From Chrysoporthe austroafricana (Eukaryota > Ascomycota > Sordariomycetes > Diaporthales > Cryphonectriaceae), in NCBI GenBank assembly GCA_001051155.2, contig JYIP02000001.1, positions 558,001 through 622,000 of the forward strand: a stretch of 64,000 nucleotides of DNA, written 5' to 3'. The first letter of the stretch is position 1. The number at the start of each line of letters is the position of its first letter. A model generated the notes under the pieces. The model had not been told where the DNA came from. It worked only from the letters and a program-made list of their open reading frames with translations, and ran no database searches. Shown piece by piece: positions 21,844 through 30,861 of this stretch. The translations under genes and the position numbers were made by a program.

Positions 21844-24610
21844 GGTCGAACGAGACAGATCCAGTCTGGGGTTCGGATGCGCCGGAGATAGCTCGACGAC
21901 TCTGCAGGAGGAGGAGGGAGCGGTCGCCGTGCAGCAGGAGGATCGCGGTGCTGCTGCCGGCGTCTGCACCCTGGCGCGCTGCCCGTGCTCATGCGTCTCG
22001 ACGACGAGGCAGACGGGCCGAGGCCCAGCTTGCAAGCCGGAGATACGCTCGTCGCTGGGTATACCCGGCGCGGCGCTGCCAAAAATAAGGGGGTGGGCCC
22101 CACGCAACCAGGATCCTGAGCATAAGACCTAGGTCCCCCCTCTGCTGGCCAGAAGTGTCGCTCTACGCGGCTCCTCGCGTAGTGAATCCCTTCTGCCGGA
22201 TCCATCCTGCGTCACCCGACCCGTGGGGATGCCCTGCCTGTAGGGGGACGCCCCGGGCAGTGCCAGCGGGCGGCTCGCCGGCAGGGCGCTGATTTTCCGA
22301 CGTGTGGAGAGAGAGCGAGAGAGAGAGAGATTACTAAGGCCCCTGTCGACGGCCCCCCGGTGTTTTGGTGCGCGTGATGACGAAGCTTCTGATATAATCT
22401 TTGGTGTGTGGCTGCTGACTGAAGAGATGCTTAGCTGCGGCACGTATTACGACCCGGGGGGCCACGACGGGACGAGTGACGTGCGCAGCCAAGTCCTTAG
22501 GCCCCCCAGGGCAGCAGCACGCACTGAGAATATGGGTTAACTTAATTTACCTGTTTTATTTTTAATGTTATCCTCTTCACCGGAGGAGAGGAGCGCTGCC
22601 GGCCCTGGCGTGCGTGCGTGGCCCCTCAGCAGAGATCCTCATCCTGCCCGGCAGATGGGCAGGGCAGATGATTGGATAAGTGGATAGATGAGTGAGTACG
22701 GACTATTCTGGCTGTACTAAGCATTTAGACGTTAACCGAATTAACCCTAATTCGGATACCCTTGCCTTGCGCCTCGCCTCGTTCTCGCATCTGACTTCCA
22801 TCGCTAACAGCCGCCGCATGTCAGACCTCTCTCGCCCTCGCCTTGTCCCCTGCACCCCCGTTTTAATATTCCATATCCTGCTAGGGAGGAGCATGACCGC
22901 AGCCGGCGGCCGGCGCAGGAACCAGAGTATGCTTTCATAATCACTGACTTGCTGCTGCCTTGTCCGGGTAAGCGCCCGCGCACACAGCTTCGAGATCGCC
23001 CACACCCACGCCCCCCCCTCCCAAAGGACACCCGTCCTCCTCTACCCCATGGCCAAGAGTCATGCTGTATGACTCGAGAGAGAGTCACCCGCGAGGCTAT
23101 GTTTCCCCGGGCCCGTCCCAGCTTGGCACGAACCCCGTCCCGCGCACGGCCCAGACGTGCAGCAGCCCGAGCCGGCGGGCCTCTCCCCGGGCAGACTTGA
23201 TACTACAGCAGCAGCAGCATGGTACCTGCGCGGCCCTGCATGGAGGAGGTCTGCGAGGCTTGCGCCGGCCCAGCCCGTTTGAGGCCCAAGACTGAGATCT
23301 GCGGGCGGGACACGGGGGGGGGGGGGCGGGGTTGCACCGCAGCAGCCTGCGCGTCCCCTCTGTACCTACGTACGTACACGGCAGAGATCGTCCCCCGCCA
23401 GCCGGGTTTGCTGTCGCGAGGCAGGCCAGCCAGCGGGCGGTCCTGCGCCGAAAGGGGACGGCGGATTCCTGATCGCGTGCTTAGAATACTAAGCGAAGAC
23501 GAGGCCGCCGTCCGGGAACAGAGATAGTTCGCTGCAGGCCACTCCTCCACGAGCCCGTCTGGCCTGGACCTGCAGAGAGGCGCCTGCAATTGGCTCCCGG
23601 CGCATGCACGTCTTTCCCGCCGCTGCAGAGGAAGCACGTTGTGTGGCGCACGGCGTGCGTCCTTCCAGATCGTTTCCAGATCCGTGTGTCCACAAAAGTC
23701 TTACACGGCGCCCGGCGTCCACTAGCAAGCACTGGAAGCAACCTCCTCCAGGACACAGGACATTACATCTGACAGGGGGGTTGCGGCTTTGGCATATTGC
23801 GTGTGGAAGAGAAAGGTCGGCCTGCCGTCTCAGGCCCGCTGACAACATGCGTGGCTTGCATATCCTTTAACACCAAAATATCTTAGTCGAGCCTCGATGC
23901 GGCAGGCGAGGTCAGCAAGGCGCAGGATCAGGCATCACGTCCCTCCCCTACCTTCCCCCTATCCCGTCGCGACCCGGCGAACGAACATGTCTCTTGGCCC
24001 TCGGTGAGGCTACAGGCAGGCACCAGGGCCCGGTTTCGATACGCCGCTGTCGAGCAGCCCGGGCGGCCCGGCCTGGTGGTCTGGATCCTGTGTCACTTGG
24101 AGTGCGAGAGGTCCTGCGAGGCTCTGCGCGCACTGGGGGGCATACACGCAGGTACAGCGCCCGCGGATGAGGCTGGCTGTGGCAGCCGGCATCGAGCCGG
24201 CCTCCTCCTCCTCCAGGCAGCGTATGAGGACGCTGCCCGCGGTGAGCTGCAGAGAGAGGCCTGCTCGGGAGATGTATATATGGCCCAGCAGCTCCCACCC
24301 TCCATCGTGCTTAGTCTCCTCCTCTCCATCATCATCATCATTCATTCCCTCTCCTTTCGGTCTTTCCCTTCTCTCATAGTGTCTACTCTGGCAGTGACAC
24401 TCTTCCACAGTCTTTCCTTGCACTAATAATTCAAGCCCATTCGTTTGGTAATACTAATCGTTGTTCGCTCTTTTCCGACAACATACATACCCCTAATCAC
24501 GACACCACTCTCTCTTTCGGCCAACAGCCCTCCCAAGCTCCATCCACTATCCTTTTTTTTTTTTTTTTTAACTTTTTTAGAGCCGGTCTCTTCTCACCTT
24601 AATCGTCAAT
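21844..24610. other. Intergenic region between divergent genes; promoter of the Kex2 polyprotein gene at right
   Basis: No coding region was supported. The right end has a TATA-like tgtatatatgg at about 24273-24284 and a strongly pyrimidine-rich leader with an 18-T run near 24552 and tttttag just before the start codon of the polyprotein gene, features common upstream of highly expressed fungal genes. The 22.5-24.2 kb part is ordinary-looking sequence with short biased frames only. Confidence 0.5.
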
Positions 24611-26434
24611 ATGCGTTCCAACGAGGTCCTCGCCGCCATCCTGGCCACCATCGCCTACCTGGAGACCGCCCAGACCGCCCCCGTCCAGTCCGTCTCTCTC
24701 TCCGAGTTCCCGCACCTCACGATCGGCGTCCCCACCTTCGACCTCGACCAGGGCAAGCGGTCCGTGGTCGGCACCGTCGCTGAGGACGCTGCCAAGGAGG
24801 GCGAGTCCCTCCTCGACAAGGCCATCGGCGCCGGTGTCACCGGCGCCGCCAGCAGCGCGGGCAGCGGTATTGGCACTGAGGTCGTCGACGGCGTCAAGAG
24901 CCTCGCCAGCAAGGTCGGCCTGAAGCGTGAGGACCAGCCCGCCTACCACGTCCGCGGGGTCAGCGACCTCTTCACCACGCCCCAGGAGCGCTCAATTCTC
25001 AGCACCGTCGCTGGGGACGCCGCCAAGGAGGGCGAGTCCCTCCTCGACAAGGCCATCGGCGCCGGCGTCACCGGCGCCGCCAGCAGCGCAGGCAGCGGCA
25101 TCGGCACTGAGGTCGTCGATGGCGTCAAGAGCCTGGCTAGCAAGGTCGGCCTGAAGCGCGACGACCAGCCCGCCTACCACGTCCGGGGCGTGAGCGACCT
25201 TTTCACCTCCCCCGAGGAGAGGTCGATTGGTTCCAGCATCGCTAAGGCCGGCGAGTCCGCCCTCACCGGCGTCGCCGGCAGCGTCGGCAGCAGTGTCGGC
25301 ACCGGTATCGTCGACGGTGCCGAGGCCCTGTACAGCGACATCACCTCCAAGCGCGACGGCCAGCCCGCGGAGCACGTCCGCAGCATCGGCTCTCTCCTGG
25401 GCGATGCCGCCAAGGCCCTGGCCGGCGGCGCCGCTAAGACCGTCGGCGAGGACGGCCTCGAGGCTGTCGCCAGCGACATCGGCCTCAAGCGTGACGGCCA
25501 GCCCTCCCACTACGTCCGCGGCATCGGCTCTCTCCTGGGCGACGCCGCGAAGGCTCTGGCCGGCGGTGCCGCCAAGACGGTCGGCGAGGACGGCCTCGAG
25601 GCGGTCGCCAGCGACATCGGCCTCAAGCGTGACGGCCAGCCCTCCCACTACGTCCGCGGCGTCGGCTCCCTGCTGGGCGACGCCGCCAAGTCGCTGGCAG
25701 GCGGCGCGGCCAAGACGGTCGGCGAGGACGCGCTCTCGGGCGTGTGGGGCGACGTCAAGAGCGCGGCCAGCGGCGTCGGCATCGACCTGCGCGACGTGAC
25801 CGAGACGTACGACGCCCCCGTGGCCAAGCGCACCGGCTTCTGGAGCGACGTCGAGCACGTCGGCGAGAGCGTCCTGCCCAAGGTGGCCTCCTGGGGCCTG
25901 GACGCGCTGGACGCCGTCGAGAAGCGCAGCGTCGGCTCCGAGACCGTCGACGCGCCCCTCGCCGCCCGCTCCGGCATCTGGAGCGACGTCGAGGGCGTCG
26001 CCGAGAAGGCCCTCCCCAAGGTGGCCTCGTGGGCCGCGGACGCCCTCGAGGACCTCAAGCGCAGCGAGACCGCCGACGCCCCGCTGGCCGCCCGCTCCGG
26101 GTCCAGCGTCCTCAACACCGTCGAGAACGTCGCGGAGAAGGCGCTCCCCAAGGTGGCCTCGTGGGCGGCGGACGCGCTCGAGGACCTGAAGCGCAGCGAG
26201 ACGCGCGACGCGCCGCTCGCCCAGCGCTCGTCCGAGGTCCTGCACGACATCGAGAGCGTCGGCGGCACCGCCCTCAAGGTGCTCGGCGGCCTGTTCGACG
26301 AGGAGAAGCGCAGCGTCGGCTCCGAGACGCGCGACGCCCCGCTCGCCCAGCGCTCCTCTCAGGTCCTGCATGACATCGAGAGCGTCGGCGGCACTGCCCT
26401 CAAGGTCCTCGGCGGGCTCTTCGAGGACGAGTAG
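24611..26434 (+). CDS. Secreted repeat polyprotein with eleven Lys-Arg (Kex2-type) processing sites
   Basis: Intronless frame of 607 residues. The N-terminus (about residues 1-23, hydrophobic AAILATIAYLETAQTA) looks like a signal peptide cleaved near AQTA|PVQS. Lys-Arg pairs end at residues 50, 106, 183, 248, 294, 340, 407, 439, 484, 528 and 567, each at the end of a repeat unit, so a Golgi kexin protease would release about ten repeat peptides. Units fall into four families: A (56 residues, GAGVTGAASSAGSGIG), B (46 residues, GSLLGDAAKALAGGAAKTVG), C (about 45 residues, ALPKVASWAADALEDL) and D (about 39 residues, VLHDIESVGGTALKVLGGLF). Each family is Ala/Gly-rich and predicted amphipathic-helical. 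Short acidic spacers ending in a single Arg follow most KR sites (DDQPAYHVR, DGQPSHYVR, then DAPLAAR, DAPLAQR). There is no cysteine. The architecture fits fungal kexin-processed proteins (KEPs); candidate roles are surface-active, signalling, antimicrobial or membrane-active peptides. No homologue is recognised. Confidence 0.85.
   Translation: MRSNEVLAAILATIAYLETAQTAPVQSVSLSEFPHLTIGVPTFDLDQGKRSVVGTVAEDAAKEGESLLDKAIGAGVTGAASSAGSGIGTEVVDGVKSLASKVGLKREDQPAYHVRGVSDLFTTPQERSILSTVAGDAAKEGESLLDKAIGAGVTGAASSAGSGIGTEVVDGVKSLASKVGLKRDDQPAYHVRGVSDLFTSPEERSIGSSIAKAGESALTGVAGSVGSSVGTGIVDGAEALYSDITSKRDGQPAEHVRSIGSLLGDAAKALAGGAAKTVGEDGLEAVASDIGLKRDGQPSHYVRGIGSLLGDAAKALAGGAAKTVGEDGLEAVASDIGLKRDGQPSHYVRGVGSLLGDAAKSLAGGAAKTVGEDALSGVWGDVKSAASGVGIDLRDVTETYDAPVAKRTGFWSDVEHVGESVLPKVASWGLDALDAVEKRSVGSETVDAPLAARSGIWSDVEGVAEKALPKVASWAADALEDLKRSETADAPLAARSGSSVLNTVENVAEKALPKVASWAADALEDLKRSETRDAPLAQRSSEVLHDIESVGGTALKVLGGLFDEEKRSVGSETRDAPLAQRSSQVLHDIESVGGTALKVLGGLFEDE
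24761..26431 (+). repeat. Internal repeats of the Kex2 polyprotein (four unit families)
   Basis: Family A: 24761-24928 and 24992-25159, nearly identical at the DNA level. Family B: 25355-25492, 25493-25630 and a diverging third copy from 25631. Family C: 25928-26062 and 26063-26194, with a more distant copy before them. Family D: 26195-26311 and 26312-26431. Neighbouring copies resemble each other most, which points to recent tandem duplication or gene conversion within each family. Confidence 0.85.
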
Positions 26435-27313
26435 ATGCCTCAATACCTACCCCCTCTACAAAAGAAAACAAAAGGATATGACAAGTTTCCCCCCATGGAG
26501 TGTAACGGGAGGGTGGCTTCTTACGATGTAATGATATTTCCTTACGGATGACCCAGGGATAGACAGGAGCGGTACTGCAATGGAGTGGGAGGCGCGAGAG
26601 GTGTTGGGTAGTGCTGGCGATGATGATCAGGAGACTCTGACTTGGTGCCGCTTGAGAGGAGCGGGCCCTCCTCGTACCAGGGTATTCTGGATTTTCCTCC
26701 CTGCATCGGTTCTGGATGGTCTGCAGACGAGTGTCACTCTTTAGATCGAATACACTGTCCACGATTTGGATCTCCTATACGGTGCTCTCCACAATATTTG
26801 CATACTATGAGTGATGACTTCCGTAAGCGACAAATCCTAGTAGGACTATTATAGTGAGTGGATCACAGTGCAAAGTCTGTAGTATTTGTCTTGGTACATA
26901 TACTAATCAGACAAAAGGAGTAATAATTATTGGATTAGGTTCAACGACATGATCTCCCACGATTCGGTGCTCAGGATGTGATTGAAGATTGGGCAGCGGG
27001 CTCTGGATCTGTGAGCCAGTTGTGGTCGTATTCGGTGGAAAGCAAGTCTTGAAAGCAATCATATTGCTGGTTAGCAACCCAGATAAGCAAGTTGAGTTGA
27101 GGACTATATAGTCGACTCCACCGGCCCGGGGCTCGCGTCAAGTGGAGCCTTGAAGTCACCATCGTAGTCTCTCTATCAAGCAGTGGGACTGAACACTTTC
27201 GCATACTTTACTGGAGCAAATCACACAAAGTCTATACGAAGACGCAGATACATATACTAACCAACAAATAAACCCCTCTTCCATCGCGTGCCGTTCCACT
27301 CACGATACGCAAC
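26435..27313. other. Intergenic region, less GC-rich than the sequence to its left
   Basis: No gene could be supported. From about 26.8 kb the sequence becomes visibly richer in A and T (for example around 26880-26940), with short frames only. This is the left edge of the accessory-looking stretch that extends to about 38 kb. Confidence 0.5.
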
Positions 27314-27541
27314 ATGACCGAGCCAGAACCGACCCTCCTAGCGTTCTACGGCATCTCCTCCCCCTGGGCCTACCTCGGCGCGGAGTGGGAGGCGAACCTG
27401 GCTGAGGCGGAGCGCCGGGGCATCTTCGGCACGCCCACGTATGTGGTCGATGATGAGCTGTTCTGGGGCCAGGACCGTCTGGACTTTGTGGACCGCGCGC
27501 TGGGTGCTGCTCGGGAGAGGCTGTCCGCGGGACCGCAGTAA
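27314..27541 (+). CDS. Miniature HCCA-isomerase/DsbA-like protein, central part missing
   Basis: A 75-residue frame with an ATG in good context (caacATGA) that joins the first strand of a 2-hydroxychromene-2-carboxylate isomerase-type thioredoxin fold (LLAFYGISSPWAYLG, which includes the family's SPWAYLG motif) directly to its C-terminal end (RRGIFGTPTYVVDDELFWGQ, then RLDFVDRAL). Family members are usually about 200 residues; the helical insert and its flanks (roughly 110 residues) are absent. The join keeps the frame, so it reads as an internal deletion of a once full-length gene or as a deliberately minimal thioredoxin-like protein. No intron boundaries are visible that could supply the missing part. 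Members act in aromatic degradation or as glutathione transferases (kappa class); activity here is doubtful. Confidence 0.65.
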   Translation: MTEPEPTLLAFYGISSPWAYLGAEWEANLAEAERRGIFGTPTYVVDDELFWGQDRLDFVDRALGAARERLSAGPQ

Positions 27542-28292
27542 GGCGTATCGTTTGTCGAGGCTATTAGATGCTTGGGTATTGCTCGATAGCTGTGCTGGCC
27601 TATAGCAACAAGAGGGTGCAACAGATATGTTTGCGTGTGACTTGGATATCGGAGCGATGCTGGCGTCGTCTCGGAAGATATACCGCTGTTGCAGCATTTC
27701 ATCCAGTGGTAAATCTGGCGCCTCACTTCCCGAGATGTCTGGCTTCGCAGGCTGGAGACAACGCCAGCACTAGATGGAATCCATTTGAACATAAGGCATT
27801 CTTGGGTGAATGACTGGTGATTTCTGCGCTGATGCATTGAACTTGTCAGTGTCAAAGGCTCTTGCCAGATGATCTACCCCGAGCCACAGAATACCTCTTT
27901 TCCACGATCCTCGCCGCCCTCCATCCATGGTATAATTACTTCATTCATTCCGTCACCTGGCAGTGACGATGCGAAGCGTCGCCGTCAGGGCCTCGCAATC
28001 CCTCTTGGAGAGCTGGGTATCTATCTGACCAGCACCTTCCCTTGTGTGTCCGTCACATTCTGCGTACTCAGGTATAACAGTAAAATGACGTCCGATATTG
28101 GCATCATGATCCCTTCAGTCCTCGTTATAAAATAGACAATCACGCACACGGGAGCTCATTGCTTCCTCAACTCGCACACAGCGCTCAACAGCCCTACTCT
28201 TGCATCACCACCAAGAACAGCTCCGATACATCCTCTCTCGTCCGATCCGACCCTTCTACACCTCTCCCCTCCCCCGTGCGCTCCATCCCGAC
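27542..28292. other. Intergenic region and methyltransferase promoter
   Basis: No gene could be supported. The final 150 bases before the methyltransferase start are C-rich and likely leader sequence; the first ATG in the correct frame is at 28293. Confidence 0.5.
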
Positions 28293-29431
28293 ATGTTCGA
28301 CATATGGGAGGACGTCCTCGTGACCCTCAACGCCCACGCCCACGCCCAAGAAAACGGTGACGACGAGACGCTGTGCCGAGCCCTAGCCACCCTCGCCGCT
28401 CTGACGAGGCACCGCCCCTCGCTATTCCGCGGGTGCCCGGCCGCCCAGCACGGCCGGCTCTGGGAGGCCATCTGGCTCGGCGGGAACGAACCCCGGGAGG
28501 ACCGTGGCCGGCGCACCGCGGCGCTCGGCGAGCTACGCGCGCGCTACGGCGGGCTCCTCGACGGGTCCCTGCCGGGGCTCGCGCCGCCCGACGGCTGGGC
28601 TGGACACGGCCTCGGGGGCGCTCCGGCGCGGCGGGGCGGGAGCGCGGCGCGGGCCCTCGTCCCCGGCTGCGGCGCCGGGCACGACGCCGTGCGGCTCGCC
28701 CGGGCCTTCGGGTACGAGGTCGTGGGCCTCGACGTCTCGCAAGAGGCGGTGCGGCGCGCCGCGCGGCTCGAGGCGAGGGTCGAGGACGTCTGCCGGTGCC
28801 GGCGGGTGCCGGAGGATGCATGGGAGCGCAGCTGGGTGGAGGCGGCCGGTCGGCTGGGTGGCTGCCAAGTGTCGGGCGGCGTGACGTGGGTTCTGGGAGA
28901 CTTCTTCGCGGATGAGTGGTTGCAGCGGGCGGGTTCTGAGAAGTTTGACCTCATCTTCGATTGCCAGGCAGGTCCTCTCGAGCGCCTCGCGGTGCTCATG
29001 TTACTCACGGCGTACTGCACCGGAAAGCCATCTTGCTGACCAGGAGGCAGTTCTTCCCCATGATCCACCCATCCAGGCGTCCTCACTGGGCCCAGAGAAT
29101 CAGCGACCTCCTCGCCAGGCCCGGCGGCAGGCTCGTGTGCCTCGAGCGTCCGACGGAGCAAGTCCCAGCGGCCGAGGGCCCGCCGTACTCCGCCTCGTTC
29201 TGGCATTACCAGCTGCACCTCGCGCACCCCGGCGACGAGGACGTCGTCAACTACGAGACCAGAGCGATCGACATACCCGCGAAGGCCACCGCGGGCCTGG
29301 CGCTGCTGGCACGCTACGTGCCGAGCGCCGCCCACGACGAGGCCGCGCGCGCGGACGGCCCCTGCGGCGGAGAGTGGATGTCTATCTGGGGGCCTGCGCT
29401 GGGCGGTGCCGCGGGTGATGAGGGGGCCTAG
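28293..29431 (+). CDS. Class I SAM-dependent methyltransferase (thiol/thiopurine methyltransferase-like)
   Basis: Predicted to transfer a methyl group from S-adenosylmethionine to a small thiol or related substrate. Proposed exons are 28293-28971 and 29028-29431 (360 residues), joined through a 56-base intron; the donor gtcctc is weak and a nearby alternative (acceptor accag at 29042) cannot be excluded. The SAM-binding motif I is ALVPGCGAGHDAVRLA, followed by the acidic end of strand 2 in GYEVVGLDVSQEAVRRAA, then TWVLGDFF, FDLIFD and PGGRLVCLERPTE. This order matches the TPMT-like superfamily, in which the N-terminal segment reading RLWEAIWLGGNEPRED corresponds to the usual W-D-x-x-W start. 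The frame continues in phase after the TAG for another 82 codons to a TGA at 29676. Confidence 0.75.
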
Positions 29432-30861
29432 GAGGTCGTCCGGAAGAACGGGAGGAAGATCCGCGTCAGGAGGACATCGCCGCGGAAAGGATACAGGCGC
29501 CGGGCTGAGACCAGGGAGATATCTGACAGCTTGTCCAGCTCCAGTGATGGACTCGGGGTAGGAGGCTGTCACGATGGCACGCAGGATGACGAGGGCGCGA
29601 AGAGGTCGTCGCAGAGGCTGCTGAACCCGTGGCCTGAAGACTACGTGTGGGACGATATCTACAGTGCGGACGGCTGATGGGTTGAAGGCCTGAGTTGGTA
29701 GTCGTTGGAGGAAGTGAGAGCGTCGGGGCGATTACGAAGCTGTGCATTTCTCACGAAGGCAGAATGGGTCGAGGGCCGGGAAGCCCGTAGACTGTGAGGT
29801 ATTGCGTTGGCGTTATTATCTGGCGGTCATCCAGACGGTTGAACTCAGTCGGTGGCTAGTGTTAGTATAGTAACGATGAGACTGGCAGTCTTTCTCTCTG
29901 TAATTCTGTCTCGAATGAATATCTAGATTGTGAAACCAATCTTCAAGCGAGTCGTCTTGACTTATTTGTTTTCTGGCCGAATGCTAGTCTTTCTGCACCG
30001 TGTCTGCACCGTGTCTGCACCGTGTCGGGCTTAGCTACTCATTCAGCCCAAAATATTCATAAACCTCTACCTAATAGTCACACCGGCTTACAGTCTCATC
30101 CTACAGCAGTGCTTGAAGATGAAACAAGGCGCTGTTAACGCCTACTTGGCCAACACCTCGAGGTTGAAACCCAAACCAATCTCTGAAAGCAATCTACGGC
30201 CGCTGGTTCGCAAAGCAAGGCCGGCCTCTTATACGATCTAAAGACGTTTAAAATAAGGCCTGTTTAAGATGTTTCAGAGTGCGACGATGATTATGCTGCC
30301 TGTAAGGCGGCTTTTACGATTTGTTGTTATTAAAGAGGAGGGCATCGCCATTGGCAAGGTACGACAATATCTACTGCAAACGTGCCGTCGGCATGCCTAG
30401 CCAGACTAGAACTAACGTACATTTCGTATAAATCTCAGCTACGAGAGAAATCTGATAGTTACTCTCTTTCCTGTCTGTCTGATCGATGCCGTAATAGGAT
30501 ACATTCCCATAAGACCGATTGTGGTACTGAAATCAAAGGGGGAAGAAATGGGGAGGCAAGACAACCATATTTGTTCAGCACAGATTGAAAATAGATGCAA
30601 AGTATTTATGCTATTAGAACCACGAGGTAATTAATGAATCCTACCATGAAAAACCTTCTATATAGCCGTGACATGGGAAGTAGCGCCCCTGGCAAAAGGA
30701 GCCACTTTCAGCTAGCCATCCAGTGAGATGACCCGTTGGGCTTCTTTTTGACTCCCACCGTTCCGTTCGTTTCTAGAGGTAGCGATCCTACCTTCAGATG
30801 CTAGCCTCTCCACGGTCAATCTTGTTCAATGATAATAAAATAATAATACCCACTGAAGATC
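29432..30861. other. Gene-poor, AT-richer region with an 11-bp tandem repeat
   Basis: The first 247 bases continue the methyltransferase frame after its TAG. Beyond that no gene could be supported. From about 29.9 to 30.8 kb the DNA is conspicuously AT-rich relative to the window, with short broken frames; it may be a decayed transposon or other RIP-affected sequence, but no ends, repeats or transposase motifs could be recognised. Confidence 0.5.
29993..30025. repeat. Three perfect copies of an 11-bp repeat
   Basis: The unit ctgcaccgtgt occurs three times without interruption. No function is evident. Confidence 0.85.

Noticed and set aside
24992..26443. 483-codon minus-strand frame opposite the Kex2 polyprotein
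   Set aside because: Produced by the repeats on the other strand; no start context or signal peptide, while the plus frame has both and regular KR sites.
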